Assembly: GCA_947496185.1 (NCBI GenBank)
Contig: CANMCD010000010.1
Span: 62,001 to 126,000 of the forward strand
DNA length: 64,000 nt
From: an uncultured Tenacibaculum sp.
Lineage (GTDB): Bacteria; Bacteroidota; Bacteroidia; Flavobacteriales; Flavobacteriaceae
Reading direction: 5' to 3'
Part shown: piece by piece, positions 18,326-28,956 of the stretch
Layout: the number at the start of each line of letters is the position of its first letter
Position numbering within the stretch: position 1 is the first letter of the stretch
Notes under the pieces: generated by a model
Seen by the model: only the letters and a program-made list of their open reading frames with translations
What the model was told of the DNA's origin: nothing
Databases searched by the model: none
Made by a program: the position numbers and the translations under genes

Positions 18326-18349
18326 TTATTCAATTATATGCAACATTTA

Positions 18350-18964
18350 ATGAAAGACGTTTTTATTATTGGTATTACCGGGGGAACTGGAAGCGGAAAG
18401 ACAACCGTTGTCAATCAGATCATAAACGAACTCCCTACTGATGAAGTATGCATCATATCTCAAGACTCTTATTATCACAAAACGGATAACCTATCATACG
18501 AACAAAGAACAAAAATAAATTTCGACCACCCAAGAGCCATCGATTTTGACTTACTAACAGCACATTTACAACTGTTAAAAAACGGCGAAATCATAGAACA
18601 ACCCATTTACTCATTTGTTGCACACAACAGAACTAAAGACACCGTCAAAACACACCCCAGAAAAGTAATTATAATTGAAGGTATTTTAATTTTCAACAGT
18701 AAAGATTTAAGAGATTTATGTGATATTAAAATATTTGTACACGCAGATGCTGACGAACGACTCATACGAAGAGCAAGAAGGGATATCAAAGAACGAGGAA
18801 GAGACATTGACGAAGTACTGAACAGATATCAAAATACTCTCAAACCAATGCACCAACAATTTATTGAACCTACAAAAAATTACGCAGACATAATCATCCC
18901 AGGTGGAGGACACAATAAAGTTGCCATAAACATCGTCAAAACAGTTATTTCAGAACGCTTATAA
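18350..18964 (+). CDS. udk: uridine kinase
   Basis: About 204 residues from the ATG at 18350. The N-terminus is a P-loop (GITGGTGSGKTT) of the uridine/phosphoribulokinase fold, followed by the nucleoside-binding region SQDSYYHK and FDHPRAIDFDLL, then IIEGILIF. The Arg-rich lid is RLIRRARRDIKERGR. The enzyme phosphorylates uridine and cytidine with ATP or GTP in pyrimidine salvage. Longer in-frame starts exist at 18338 (ATG) and 18323 (TTG); the promoter position favours 18350. The next gene follows after 6 bases. Confidence 0.93.
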   Translation: MKDVFIIGITGGTGSGKTTVVNQIINELPTDEVCIISQDSYYHKTDNLSYEQRTKINFDHPRAIDFDLLTAHLQLLKNGEIIEQPIYSFVAHNRTKDTVKTHPRKVIIIEGILIFNSKDLRDLCDIKIFVHADADERLIRRARRDIKERGRDIDEVLNRYQNTLKPMHQQFIEPTKNYADIIIPGGGHNKVAINIVKTVISERL

Positions 18965-18970
18965 ACACTC

Positions 18971-19288
18971 ATGAACCTCAGACCTATAAAAAAACACCCA
19001 CTATTTAAAACACTATTAAACACTTACGCAATTATATTGACAGTATTTGTTATCTGGATGCTTTTTCTTGACGAAAATTCTTACCTTACTCACAGAAAAT
19101 TCAATCAAGAAATTAAAGAATTAGAAACTTGGATTGAATACCACAAACAAAAGATAGCCATAGACAAAGAAACAATCGAAAAATTAAAAGACTCTTTAGA
19201 AATGGAAAAGTATGCAAGAGAAAAATATTTAATGAAAAAAGAAAATGAAGATATTTATATTATAGAATTTGACACTATAAAAAAATAA
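18971..19288 (+). CDS. septum formation initiator family protein (FtsB/DivIC-like)
   Basis: A 105-residue single-span protein. A basic N-terminus precedes one membrane helix (residues about 13-33, ending VIWMLFLDENS), then a coiled coil of about 55 residues (KELETWIEYHKQKIAIDKET) and a short EKYLMKKENEDIYIIEF tail typical of FtsB/DivIC. It should sit in the divisome and bridge FtsL- and FtsQ-type partners. The stop codon overlaps the ATG of the next gene by one base (TAATG), implying coupling with methylmalonyl-CoA mutase, an arrangement without an obvious functional reason. Confidence 0.88.
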   Translation: MNLRPIKKHPLFKTLLNTYAIILTVFVIWMLFLDENSYLTHRKFNQEIKELETWIEYHKQKIAIDKETIEKLKDSLEMEKYAREKYLMKKENEDIYIIEFDTIKK

Positions 19289-20634
19289 TGGACGATTATT
19301 TATTTAGCGAATTTCAGAAAGTCACCCCAAAAGCTTGGAAAAGCAAAATCCAAGTAGATTTAAAAGGTGCAGACTATAACGAAACATTGTTATGGACATC
19401 TAACGAATCCATTACCGTAAAACCGTTTTACACTAAAGAAGATAGAGCTACTCATTCTTTAGAACTCCCGAAAAACAGCTTCAATATTTGTCAGTCCATA
19501 CAAGTACATAACGAGAAAGACGCGAATAAATTTGCCGTTGATTCATTAGAAAGAGGAGCTAATAGTTTAGAGTTTCTAGTAAGCGTTCAATTTGACTACA
19601 ACAAGTTATTACACGGAATCGACCTCTCAAAGATTACTATTTATTTTAAATTCAATTTTTTAAACAGCTCTTTCTTTAAAAAACTGAGTATTTTTTTAGG
19701 AGACAATAACTATTATTACAACATAGATATTATCGGAAACCTGACAAAAACCGGAAATTGGTATAACGATTTAAAATCCGACCATAAAGAACTAGAAAAC
19801 ATATTAAAATCTTCAAAAAACTGTCTTGCTATAAACACGAGTCTATATCAAAATGCTGGTGCTAGTATCACACAACAACTAGCCTATACATTGGCTCATG
19901 CAAACGAATACATACAGCATTATGGAGAAAAAATAATTTCAAAAATTCATTTTAATTTTTCAGTTGGCAGTAATTATTTTTTCGAAATCGCAAAAATAAG
20001 AGCCTTTAGACTATTATGGCAAGCCTTACTTAAAGAATACAATACTCCCTTAGTCAAGGCTCACATCTTTACTCAACCAAGCCTACGAAATAAAACCTTA
20101 TACGACTACAATGTAAATATGTTGCGCACCACCTCTGAATGCATGAGCGCTATTTTAGGAGGAGCTGATACCGTATCGAACACTTCTTACGACCATTTGT
20201 TTCATAAACAAAATGAATTTGGTGAACGTATTTCTAGAAACCAGCTCCTGATTTTACAAGAAGAAAGCGGTCTTAAAAACGCACAGCATATTGCCAACGG
20301 CACCTATTATATCGAATCTTTAACTCAACAATTATCACAGAATGCACTTAGCATTTTTAAACAAATTGAAAAAGCAGGTGGTTTTTTAAAGCAATTAAAA
20401 AAAGGAAGTATTCAGCGTAAAATTTCTGAAGTTGCAAATAAAGAACAAAAACAATTCGATCAACAAGATCTTGTTTTATTAGGAACCAACAAAATTCAAA
20501 ACCCTAATGACAAAATGAACAATGAACTAGAAGTTAACCCTTTTAAGTATCGCAAAGAAAAAACTTTACTAGAACCTATTATAGAAAAAAGGTTAGCAGA
20601 AAAATTAGAACAAGAACGTTTGCAAAATGAATAG
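19288..20634 (+). CDS. mutA: methylmalonyl-CoA mutase small subunit
   Basis: A 448-residue protein of the mutase barrel family lacking a C-terminal cobalamin domain, as small subunits do. The N-terminus [23 protein letters not shown] and the region [26 protein letters not shown] match small-subunit hallmarks. It has no His-containing B12 motif and acts only as the structural partner of MutB. The heterodimer interconverts succinyl-CoA and (R)-methylmalonyl-CoA in propionate metabolism. Its 3' end overlaps the mutB start by 8 bases. Confidence 0.95.
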   Translation: MDDYLFSEFQKVTPKAWKSKIQVDLKGADYNETLLWTSNESITVKPFYTKEDRATHSLELPKNSFNICQSIQVHNEKDANKFAVDSLERGANSLEFLVSVQFDYNKLLHGIDLSKITIYFKFNFLNSSFFKKLSIFLGDNNYYYNIDIIGNLTKTGNWYNDLKSDHKELENILKSSKNCLAINTSLYQNAGASITQQLAYTLAHANEYIQHYGEKIISKIHFNFSVGSNYFFEIAKIRAFRLLWQALLKEYNTPLVKAHIFTQPSLRNKTLYDYNVNMLRTTSECMSAILGGADTVSNTSYDHLFHKQNEFGERISRNQLLILQEESGLKNAQHIANGTYYIESLTQQLSQNALSIFKQIEKAGGFLKQLKKGSIQRKISEVANKEQKQFDQQDLVLLGTNKIQNPNDKMNNELEVNPFKYRKEKTLLEPIIEKRLAEKLEQERLQNE

Positions 20635-22681
20635 AAAAGACTTCACAAACATCACGATTTCTAAGGAAGAAAAAGTTGAAACCAGCAAGTTTCACCATGA
20701 AAACTTTGCTGCTGGAATCGCACCGAATCTACGAGGACCTTATTCAACCATGTACGTTAGGAGACCATGGACAATAAGACAGTATGCTGGCTTTTCAACC
20801 GCAGAAGAAAGTAACGCTTTTTATAGAAGAAATTTGGCCGCTGGTCAAAAAGGACTTTCTGTTGCCTTTGACTTAGCAACACATAGAGGCTATGACTCTG
20901 ACCATGATCGTGTACAAGGAGACGTTGGAAAAGCTGGAGTGGCCATTGACTCTGTAGAGGACATGAAAGTATTATTTGACCAAATTCCTCTAGATAAAAT
21001 GTCTGTTTCTATGACCATGAATGGTGCCGTACTACCTATTCTTGCCTTCTATATCGTAGCCGCTGAAGAACAGGGCGTAGCCACAAACCTATTATCTGGA
21101 ACAATCCAAAATGATATCCTGAAAGAGTTCATGGTTAGAAATACCTATATCTACCCACCTACTCCTTCAATGAAAATTATTGCAGATATATTTAAATATA
21201 CAAGTCAGTATATGCCAAAGTTCAATTCTATATCCATTTCGGGTTACCATATGCAAGAAGCAGGTGCTACTCCAGAAATTGAATTAGCCTATACATTGGC
21301 AGATGGCTTAGAGTATATCAGAAAAGGATTGGAAGCGGGTATGAATATTGACACATTCGCTCCTCGACTTTCCTTTTTCTGGGCAATTGGAATGGATCAT
21401 TTTACAGAAATTGCCAAAATGAGAGCTGGAAGAATGCTTTGGGCAAAAATTGTAAAACAATTCAACCCTCAAAACCCAAAATCTTTAGCACTTAGAACTC
21501 ATTGCCAAACTAGCGGATGGAGCTTAACAGAACAAGATCCTTTTAACAATGTAGCTCGAACCACCATTGAAGCCATGGCTGCTGCATTTGGAGGTACACA
21601 AAGCCTACACACCAATGCTCTAGATGAAGCCATTGCCTTACCTACTGATTTTTCAGCAAGAATAGCACGTAATACACAAATATACTTACAAGAAGAAACT
21701 CACATTACTAAAACAGTCGATCCTTGGGCTGGGAGCTACTATGTTGAAGAACTAACAGACAAAATTGCTAATAAAGCATGGAAGTTAATTCAAGAGGTAG
21801 AAGACCTTGGCGGAATGACCAAAGCAATTGAAAAAGGAATCCCAAAAATGAGAATTGAAGAGGCTGCAGCAAAAAAACAAGCTAAAATTGATAGTGGACA
21901 GGATATTATTGTTGGCGTTAATAAATATCAATTAAAAAAAGAAGACCCACTTCACATTCTAGAAGTAGACAATGAAGCTGTAAGAAAGTCACAAATTGAA
22001 AGACTAAAAGACATAAGAACTAAAAGAAACTCAAAAGAAGTAGAAAAATCAATTACTGCACTTACAAAATGTGCCAAAACGCAGGAAGGAAATCTGCTAG
22101 AACACGCCGTAAATGCTGCTAGAAACCGAGCCACATTGGGCGAGATATCTGATGCTTTAGAAAAAGTATTTGGACGACATAAAGCAATTCATAAAACCAT
22201 ATCTGGGGTGTATAGTAAAGAAATAAAAGACGATTCATTATTCAAAAAAGCGGTTGAATTAGCAGATACTTTTGCGAAAATAGAAGGGCGTAGACCAAGA
22301 ATTATGATAGCAAAGCTTGGACAAGACGGTCATGATAGAGGTGCCAAAGTGGTTGCCACTGGCTATGCTGATATTGGATTTGACGTTGATATTGGCCCTT
22401 TATTTCAAACCCCGCAAGAAGCAGCTAAGCAGGCTATAGAAAACGACGTTCATATCATAGGCATTTCATCTCTAGCTGCTGGACACAAAACACTTGTCCC
22501 ACAAGTAATCAATGAGTTAAAAAAGTATGAACGTGAAGATATTATGGTAATAGTTGGAGGTGTTATACCTGCACAAGATTATCAATATTTATTCGACGCA
22601 GGTGCTGTTGGGGTATTTGGCCCTGGCACTAAAATTGCTCAAGCTGCAATTGACTTATTAAATATTTTAATTGATCAATAA
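20627..22681 (+). CDS. mutB: methylmalonyl-CoA mutase large subunit
   Basis: A 684-residue catalytic subunit. The substrate barrel has [32 protein letters not shown] and [17 protein letters not shown]. The C-terminal cobalamin domain (residues about 555-684) carries the base-off DxHxxG motif in [10 protein letters not shown], plus [12 protein letters not shown] and GGVIPAQDY. It catalyses the adenosylcobalamin-dependent 1,2-rearrangement. It is slightly shorter than the enterobacterial enzyme (about 714 aa). It forms the last gene of a udk-divIC-mutA-mutB run. Confidence 0.97.
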   Translation: MNRKDFTNITISKEEKVETSKFHHENFAAGIAPNLRGPYSTMYVRRPWTIRQYAGFSTAEESNAFYRRNLAAGQKGLSVAFDLATHRGYDSDHDRVQGDVGKAGVAIDSVEDMKVLFDQIPLDKMSVSMTMNGAVLPILAFYIVAAEEQGVATNLLSGTIQNDILKEFMVRNTYIYPPTPSMKIIADIFKYTSQYMPKFNSISISGYHMQEAGATPEIELAYTLADGLEYIRKGLEAGMNIDTFAPRLSFFWAIGMDHFTEIAKMRAGRMLWAKIVKQFNPQNPKSLALRTHCQTSGWSLTEQDPFNNVARTTIEAMAAAFGGTQSLHTNALDEAIALPTDFSARIARNTQIYLQEETHITKTVDPWAGSYYVEELTDKIANKAWKLIQEVEDLGGMTKAIEKGIPKMRIEEAAAKKQAKIDSGQDIIVGVNKYQLKKEDPLHILEVDNEAVRKSQIERLKDIRTKRNSKEVEKSITALTKCAKTQEGNLLEHAVNAARNRATLGEISDALEKVFGRHKAIHKTISGVYSKEIKDDSLFKKAVELADTFAKIEGRRPRIMIAKLGQDGHDRGAKVVATGYADIGFDVDIGPLFQTPQEAAKQAIENDVHIIGISSLAAGHKTLVPQVINELKKYEREDIMVIVGGVIPAQDYQYLFDAGAVGVFGPGTKIAQAAIDLLNILIDQ

Positions 22682-22972
22682 AAACTAAAAAATAATAACT
22701 TACACTACTTACCTATTTTTTAATAATTTTTGAGTACACCAATACCATGGTTTGTAATTATTTTTTTTAATCCAATACTCTCATATAAAGTAAAAAATAA
22801 ATCATCAACTAAAAAAAGGTTAAACCTCTAAACAACAAACCACTAACAAACACAAAAACACCTCCTTAAAACCATTCAATAGCTCCCGTCTTATTTTCAC
22901 ACCCTTTCGTTAGTAAAAATCAGTACAGTGTTGTTAAAATTATACATTTAAAAACTAAAAACAGTTAATTAA
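22682..22972. other. 291-bp intergenic spacer, nothing definite
   Basis: A very AT-rich region between mutB and the hydroxylase gene. Only a weak inverted AATAATT/AATTATT pair with a long loop and a T run (about 22718-22765) hints at a mutB terminator. No canonical TAnnTTTG precedes the next gene. Confidence 0.4.
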
Positions 22973-23836
22973 ATGTATTCCCACTTTATATCCATATTAG
23001 AAAAAATATCCTCTATCACTACCCCCCTATTGTTCAGTGTAATAATTATTGAATTGATTATCTTATATTTTGGTAAAAAAATTAAACTAAAAAAAGAAAG
23101 CCTCATCAACTTTCTCTGCCTTGGATTTGGATCCATACCTTATGTCCTATTTTACGCCTCTCTAGAATTAAACATTATGATTTGGTTTTATGAAAATACA
23201 AGACTATGGACACTCAGTAATGAATGGTACGTATGGTTACTTGGTTTTATATGTTATGATTTTATGTGGTGGGTTGTACATTATGCAGGACACAAAATAA
23301 GAATATTGTGGTGCATTCACGGTGTACATCACACCCCTAAAGAAATGAATATGAGTGTAGCTATTAGAGGCTCTATCTTTGATTTCTTTCAATACTTCCA
23401 CTTAATGGTTTGGCTTCCAATTATAGGATTAAATCCATATATGCTAATAACAATAGATGTTATTTCAAGGCTTTATGGGGTATTTACCCATGTTAATGAA
23501 CAAAGATTCAAAAAAACACCTTTTTTTGACAAAATACTAATTACCCCAATGCTACATAGAGTTCATCATTCTAGCAACAATATCTACATAGACACCAATT
23601 TCTCAAACCTCTTCTGTATTTGGGACAGATTATTTGGCACCTACCAACAAGAACTAGATAGTGAAAAACCTATCTACGGTATCACAGATAGCGAAGGAAA
23701 AGAAGTAAACACTGAAAATATTATTAGCAGTCAATTTGGGTTATTAAAACACCTCTTTAACGACATAAAATCAACCCCTAAATGGAGTAATAAAATAAAA
23801 TACATCTTTATGCCTCCAGACTGGAAGCCGTTATAA
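22973..23836 (+). CDS. sterol desaturase / fatty acid hydroxylase family protein
   Basis: A 287-residue multipass membrane protein with the eight-histidine pattern of the FA_hydroxylase family: HYAGH (near 104), HGVHH (near 116) and HRVHH (near 197), which bind a di-iron centre. Four or more hydrophobic segments place it in the inner membrane. Such enzymes hydroxylate or desaturate lipid chains using O2; the substrate is unknown. It stands alone between long non-coding spacers, with no operon partner. The family assignment is firm and the function is general only. Confidence 0.88.
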   Translation: MYSHFISILEKISSITTPLLFSVIIIELIILYFGKKIKLKKESLINFLCLGFGSIPYVLFYASLELNIMIWFYENTRLWTLSNEWYVWLLGFICYDFMWWVVHYAGHKIRILWCIHGVHHTPKEMNMSVAIRGSIFDFFQYFHLMVWLPIIGLNPYMLITIDVISRLYGVFTHVNEQRFKKTPFFDKILITPMLHRVHHSSNNIYIDTNFSNLFCIWDRLFGTYQQELDSEKPIYGITDSEGKEVNTENIISSQFGLLKHLFNDIKSTPKWSNKIKYIFMPPDWKPL

Positions 23837-24201
23837 CATATAAACTAAGACATTACCTTACAAGAAACAGCAATGTATTCACCTAATAATAACACTGCCT
23901 AAAAAATCATTATTAAAACATTATTGAGTTAATAAACCACTAAAAGAAAGCACCTAAAACAAACATTTAATTCTTAAAAGCTCAATAATGTTTTTTTCAA
24001 AAAACACACAAAAACATAGTAAAAACATATCATAAATATATTTTCTTATTATTTATAAACAGTTCTTTCTTACTCTATTTTTTTTTTTTAATTTCGATTA
24101 AACTTTGCACACTTAGCTCAAACTTCATATTAGTAAATCATACAGGAATACGAATGTGATTTTTAGCCTAAATCAAGTAGCACTTTAACCATTTTCATTA
24201 C
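23837..24201. other. 365-bp intergenic region before psd
   Basis: No coding frame is visible. It contains a 12-bp inverted repeat with a 52-base loop followed by a T run, and homopolymer A/T tracts around 24000-24090. A TAAACTTTG word near 24099 resembles the Bacteroidota -7 box with one extra base and may drive psd. Confidence 0.5.
23917..23997 (+). terminator. long-loop inverted repeat with T run, possible terminator
   Basis: AACATTATTGAG (23917-23928) pairs perfectly with CTCAATAATGTT (23981-23992), and seven T follow from 23991. The 52-base loop is far longer than usual for an intrinsic terminator. It could end the hydroxylase transcript or be part of a small structured RNA. Confidence 0.35.
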
Positions 24202-25080
24202 ATGAAAATTCAATTTGTTGACAGAAAAACAGGAGAAATCCAAACAGAAACACCTCCTGGAGAATCTTTTTTAAAATTGTTATATAACAACCCTTTTGGA
24301 AAAACAACCTTACTTCCTTTGATAAAACGTAAGTTTATTTCTAAGTGGTATGGCAAATACATGGACAGCCCTAGCTCAATAAATAAGATAACTGGTTTTG
24401 TCAGAGATCTCAATATAAACATGGATGAAGTTGAAAAACCTATAGAAGATTTCATTTCATTTAATGATTTTTTTTACAGAAAATTAACACCTAGTGCGCG
24501 CCCTATAGCAAATGGTTTTGTTTCTCCAGGAGATGGAAAAATGATTGCTTTCGAAAATATATCTGATGTAGGGAATTTTTTCATAAAAGGTCGTGAGTTT
24601 ACATTAAATGAATTTCTTTCAAACAAGAATTTAGCTAATAAATATAAGAATGCATCCATGATTATTTTAAGATTAGCACCAAACGATTATCATCGATACC
24701 ACTTTCCTTTTGAAGGAACACCTTCTGCAATGGTCAAAATAGAAGGAAAATATTTATCTGTTTCTCCATATGCACTCGCTTCGAACTTCACCAAAGTATT
24801 TTGTGAAAATAAGAGAGAATATTGCATCCTTTCTACCCAACAAAAAGGAGATATACTTATTGCCCCTGTAGGTGCGACCATGGTAGGAAGTATTATTCAA
24901 ACCTACACCCCTAAAAAACTCGTTAAAAAAGGAGATGAAATGGGCTACTTTGCATTTGGAGGTTCTACCATAGTATTGTTAGTAGATGCTGACAAGGTAA
25001 AAATCGATAGTGACATCATAAAAAACACCAAAAACAAGATAGAGACTTTTGTTAAAATGGGAGAGAAAATAGCAGAGTAA
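24202..25080 (+). CDS. psd: phosphatidylserine decarboxylase proenzyme
   Basis: A 292-residue proenzyme. The self-cleavage site appears as FGGST near the C-terminus: cleavage before Ser255 would leave a pyruvoyl group on a short alpha chain of about 38 residues. Upstream, SPGDGKMIAFENI and LAPNDYHRYHFPFEG (catalytic His region) are typical. It converts phosphatidylserine to phosphatidylethanolamine at the membrane. The length and the GGST rather than LGST site match the longer Clostridium-like form. It is monocistronic by spacing. Confidence 0.95.
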   Translation: MKIQFVDRKTGEIQTETPPGESFLKLLYNNPFGKTTLLPLIKRKFISKWYGKYMDSPSSINKITGFVRDLNINMDEVEKPIEDFISFNDFFYRKLTPSARPIANGFVSPGDGKMIAFENISDVGNFFIKGREFTLNEFLSNKNLANKYKNASMIILRLAPNDYHRYHFPFEGTPSAMVKIEGKYLSVSPYALASNFTKVFCENKREYCILSTQQKGDILIAPVGATMVGSIIQTYTPKKLVKKGDEMGYFAFGGSTIVLLVDADKVKIDSDIIKNTKNKIETFVKMGEKIAE

Positions 25081-25144
25081 ACTTCACTGTAACACTTTCA
25101 TACTAAAAATGATTTAAATCATAAGATGATTCTCTTTTTATCCG

Positions 25145-25152
25145 TAAATTTG
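25145..25152 (+). promoter_or_regulatory. -7 box of the ccsBA gene
   Basis: TAAATTTG, a perfect TAnnTTTG, lies 30 bases before the ATG at 25182. Confidence 0.55.
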
Positions 25153-25181
25153 CGGACGTTTTACACCTACTTAAAACTATC

Positions 25182-28100
25182 ATGAAAAAAGTCTTACATA
25201 TACTCTATTCAACTCGTTTGATGGCTCTTCTCTTTTTTGTTTTTTCTATAGCCATGGGAATAGCAACTTTCATTGAAAATGACTATGGAACGCAAACATC
25301 TAAAGCACTAATATACAACACCTGGTGGTTTGAATTAATCATTTTATTTTTTGTCATCAATTTTTTCGGAAATATTTTTAAATATCGGCTCTATAAAAAA
25401 CAAAAATGGGTTGTTTTATTATTTCATCTGGCCTTTATAATTATCATAATAGGAGCAGGAATCACAAGATATATTAGCTATGAAGGAATTATGATTATTG
25501 ATGAAGGAGAGACTACTGACACTTTTTTTTCTGATGTTAATTACCTTAATATTGTTATAGACAACAATGAATTCCAAAAAACAACTCATCACAAATTATT
25601 ACTTTCAGCTTGGGGTACAAATTCAGCTTCGTTTACGGATATTTTTCAACCAAAGCAAGATCAAAAAAAACATGAAATATCTTACAATTTAGTTGATTAT
25701 ATCCCTTGGTCAGAGAAAAAACTAGTTATTGACGACAATGGGGTAGAACATTTATTTTTAGTAGAAAGTTCAACAGGAAGTAGGCATGAACACTACATTA
25801 AAAAAGGAACAGTTCAAAACATACACAATATTTTAGTTGGATTTGACGCTCCTGAAAAAAATGCTACAATTAATTTTTTTTATGATAACAAAGCATTAAA
25901 AATCATCACAAAGGATAATGGAGATTGGTTTAGAATGGCAGATCAAAAGAAAGGAAAAATTGTAAAAGACAGTGTCCAACACTTTCAATATTTAACACTT
26001 CATAATATTGGTGGACTTCAGTTTGTTGTTCCGAAAACTCCTGAGAAAGGCATTATGAAAACTGTAAGAGGAAAAAAGGATAACACCAAATATGATACTG
26101 TTATTTTTGACATAACAACTGGTGAATATACCGAAAGAGTTTCTTTCTATGGAGGTCAATTTAATGTTGATAATCAACAAAGCTTTAGTCTTGGCGACTT
26201 AAATTTTAGAGCTTGGTATGGAGCGAAGCAAAGAACAACACCTTTTAAAATTAAGTTAAATGACTTTCAATTAGAAAAATACCCAGGCTCAGAAAGTGCA
26301 GCTGCTTATGCAAGTGAAGTTACTCTTATCGATAAAGACGAAACATTTGATTACAGAATTTTCATGAACAATATATTAGATCATAAAGGTTATCGATTAT
26401 TTCAATCAAGTTACAAAATTGATGGAGAACATGAACAAACACATTTATCTATCAACCACGACTTTTGGGGAACATTAATTACATATATAGGTTACTTTTT
26501 ATTATTTTTTGGGTTAATTTGTAACCTATTCACCAAACACACACGATTTTATTCTTTAAAAAAATCGCTACAAAAAATTCGACGTAAAAAAAAGACACTA
26601 ACAATTGTCACTCTTTTAACCTCTATAACATTAATAGCTCAACACAATACTCATGAACCTAAACCAATAACTAATATCAAAATAGACTCTCTTTTGACTA
26701 CACATAAAGTATCACAAGAGCATGCTGATTTATTCGGTAGTCTAGTGATTCAAGATGCTGGTGGACGTATGAAACCCGCACATACGTTTGCATCAGAACT
26801 GGTTAGAAAAGTTTCTCACGGAGAAAATTTTAAAGGAATGACACCTAGCCAAATTCTTTTATCCATTACTGAAAAACCTATGTTATGGTTAAATGTACCT
26901 TTTATATATCTCGAAAAAGGCAACACACAAATTAGAGAACTCCTAAAAATAGATGAGAAGGTAAAATATGCTCGATTTATTGATTTTTATAATCCAGATG
27001 GTAGTTCCAAAATTGGAGAATTAGTGTCAGAAGCTCAAAAAAAGAGAATTCAAAATAAATTTGAAAGAGACATCATAAATATAGAAAGGCGTGTTTGGCT
27101 ACTATCTCAAGCTTTAAGCGGTGGAATACTAAGAATTTATCCTATTCCAAATGATACAGAAAACAAGTGGGTTTCACAACCAGAAACACTCAAATCTAAC
27201 TTTAAAGGAATTGATTCTGTATTTGTTAGACAATCGCTACCTGTATATTTTCAATTACTACAAAAGGCTAAAAAAAACGGAGACTATACAGAACCTAACA
27301 AAATCCTAAAAGGAATAAAAAAATTCCAACGAAAATTTGGAAAATCAGTCATTCCTTCTGAGAGTAAAGTTACTATTGAAATAGCCTATAACAAAATAAA
27401 CATCTTTTTGAAACTTTCGAAGTACTATGGATATCTAAGCTTGCTCATGATCGTTTTCGTTTTCTTACAAATTTTCAAGAACAAACCTTGGATTAACACG
27501 ACAGTTAAGGTATTAATCGGAATAGCCATATTACTATTTATCAGCCATTTATTAGGATTAGTAGCGAGATGGTATATCAGTGGAAATGCTCCTTGGAGCA
27601 ATGCTTTTGAATCAATTATTTTTGTTGGTTTTGCTTGTATGCTTTTTGGATTGATAATAGGAAAAAATTCTTCATTAACAATTGCTGCAACTACTTTTCT
27701 AACATCTGTAATATTATTTTTTGCGCATCAAAACTGGCTCGACCCTGAAATTGCTAACCTTGTTCCCGTTTTAAATTCTTGGTGGCTTTATGTACATGTA
27801 TCTATAATTGTAGCTAGCTATGGCCCCTTAGCTATGGGAATGATCTTAGGTATTTTCGTTATGTTTTTAATGATTTTTACTACACAAAAAAATAAGAAAA
27901 AGATGTTCTTAAATATCAAAGAACTTACGATTATCAATGAAATGGCATTAACAGTAGGGCTGGTAATGTTAACTATCGGAAATTTCTTGGGAGGTATGTG
28001 GGCAAATGAAAGTTGGGGACGCTACTGGGGATGGGATCCCAAAGAAACTTGGGCTTTTATTTCTATAATGATATATGCTTTCGTATTACATATGAGATTA

Positions 28101-28325
28101 ATTCCAACCTTAAGAGGACGATTTACTTTTAATCTTTGGTCTATTATAGCGTTTGCCTCGATCATGATGACCTACATGGGGGTCAACTTTTATTTATCCG
28201 GTTTACATTCGTATGCTAGTGGTGATAAAGTAATTACGCCTACTTCTGTATACTATTCAATTGGCTTTGTTTTAGTGATAGGAACATTAGCTTGGTTTAA
28301 AAATCAAAAATATTATAAGAAATAA
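25182..28325 (+). CDS. ResB/CcsB-CcsA fusion, cytochrome c synthetase
   Basis: A 1047-residue membrane protein. The N-terminal third is CcsB/ResB-like, with membrane helices near 12-32, 50-65 and 76-95, a large periplasmic domain, and a further helix near 430. A long soluble insert follows (about 480-740). The C-terminal third is CcsA with about eight helices and the haem-handling tryptophan-rich motif WGRYWGWDPKETW. CcsBA proteins export haem and ligate it to CxxCH apocytochromes in the periplasm (System II). The fusion is known in epsilonproteobacteria and Bacteroidota. It is likely expressed from its own promoter, with a TPR protein gene downstream. Confidence 0.92.
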   Translation: MKKVLHILYSTRLMALLFFVFSIAMGIATFIENDYGTQTSKALIYNTWWFELIILFFVINFFGNIFKYRLYKKQKWVVLLFHLAFIIIIIGAGITRYISYEGIMIIDEGETTDTFFSDVNYLNIVIDNNEFQKTTHHKLLLSAWGTNSASFTDIFQPKQDQKKHEISYNLVDYIPWSEKKLVIDDNGVEHLFLVESSTGSRHEHYIKKGTVQNIHNILVGFDAPEKNATINFFYDNKALKIITKDNGDWFRMADQKKGKIVKDSVQHFQYLTLHNIGGLQFVVPKTPEKGIMKTVRGKKDNTKYDTVIFDITTGEYTERVSFYGGQFNVDNQQSFSLGDLNFRAWYGAKQRTTPFKIKLNDFQLEKYPGSESAAAYASEVTLIDKDETFDYRIFMNNILDHKGYRLFQSSYKIDGEHEQTHLSINHDFWGTLITYIGYFLLFFGLICNLFTKHTRFYSLKKSLQKIRRKKKTLTIVTLLTSITLIAQHNTHEPKPITNIKIDSLLTTHKVSQEHADLFGSLVIQDAGGRMKPAHTFASELVRKVSHGENFKGMTPSQILLSITEKPMLWLNVPFIYLEKGNTQIRELLKIDEKVKYARFIDFYNPDGSSKIGELVSEAQKKRIQNKFERDIINIERRVWLLSQALSGGILRIYPIPNDTENKWVSQPETLKSNFKGIDSVFVRQSLPVYFQLLQKAKKNGDYTEPNKILKGIKKFQRKFGKSVIPSESKVTIEIAYNKINIFLKLSKYYGYLSLLMIVFVFLQIFKNKPWINTTVKVLIGIAILLFISHLLGLVARWYISGNAPWSNAFESIIFVGFACMLFGLIIGKNSSLTIAATTFLTSVILFFAHQNWLDPEIANLVPVLNSWWLYVHVSIIVASYGPLAMGMILGIFVMFLMIFTTQKNKKKMFLNIKELTIINEMALTVGLVMLTIGNFLGGMWANESWGRYWGWDPKETWAFISIMIYAFVLHMRLIPTLRGRFTFNLWSIIAFASIMMTYMGVNFYLSGLHSYASGDKVITPTSVYYSIGFVLVIGTLAWFKNQKYYKK

Positions 28326-28346
28326 TAACATTATAAGAAAAGGTAG

Positions 28347-28354
28347 TACTTTTG
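28347..28354 (+). promoter_or_regulatory. -7 box before the TPR protein gene
   Basis: TACTTTTG matches TAnnTTTG exactly and lies 31 bases before the ATG at 28385. Confidence 0.55.
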
Positions 28355-28384
28355 CATAACGTTTCAAAAGATTAGTCATTAATT

Positions 28385-28900
28385 ATGTTTAATAAAAATA
28401 TAAAACTTGTTTTAGCTGCTTTCGTTATTCTTTGGTCTGTTTATGAATTTGTACAAGGACATATAATGAACGGAATATCATTATTTTTACTTGCAGGAAT
28501 ATTTATACTACTATATTTTAAAAATGAGTTTATATTATTAGCTTTTCTTCAGTTGAGAAAACAAAACTTTGATGGTGCTAAAAAGTGGTTAAGCTATATA
28601 AAGAATCCAACTTCATCCTTAATTCCAAAACAAGAGGGTTATTACAACTACCTTCATGGGATCATGTTATCTCAAACAAACATTACACAAGCAGAAAAGT
28701 TTTTAAAAAAAGCAGTAAAATTAGGCTTAGCTATGGATCATGATCTAGCTATGGCTAAACTTCAATTAGCAGGAATAGCCATGACAAAAAGAAGAAAAAG
28801 AGAAGCCACAAATTTAATGGCTGAAGCAAAAAAACTTGACAAACATGGCATGCTGAAAGAACAAATGCAAATGATGAAACAACAGATGAAAAAGCTCTAA
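28385..28900 (+). CDS. small membrane-anchored TPR-like protein
   Basis: 171 residues. Two hydrophobic segments (about 8-25 and 29-48) form a hairpin in the inner membrane, followed by a helical part with TPR-like repeats (YYNYLHGIMLSQTNITQAEKF, then AMAKLQLAGIAMTKRRKREA) and a Met/Gln/Lys-rich end. It is probably a scaffold facing the cytoplasm. I do not recognise a specific function. It stands between ccsBA and the capsule genes and has its own promoter. Confidence 0.75.
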   Translation: MFNKNIKLVLAAFVILWSVYEFVQGHIMNGISLFLLAGIFILLYFKNEFILLAFLQLRKQNFDGAKKWLSYIKNPTSSLIPKQEGYYNYLHGIMLSQTNITQAEKFLKKAVKLGLAMDHDLAMAKLQLAGIAMTKRRKREATNLMAEAKKLDKHGMLKEQMQMMKQQMKKL

Positions 28901-28921
28901 ACTATAAAAAAGCTTTTGATA

Positions 28922-28937
28922 TAAATTTGTAAATTTG
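28922..28937 (+). promoter_or_regulatory. tandem -7 boxes before the capsule dehydratase gene
   Basis: Two adjacent copies of TAAATTTG (28922-28929 and 28930-28937) both fit TAnnTTTG. The ATG is at 28957. Two start sites 8 bases apart are possible. Confidence 0.5.
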
Positions 28938-28956
28938 CTAAATCACTACAAAACAA

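Noticed and set aside
18323-18349. Longer starts for udk (TTG at 18323, ATG at 18338)
   Set aside because: The TTG is inside the -7 box and the ATG at 18338 leaves almost no leader. The P-loop is at the usual distance from the ATG at 18350.
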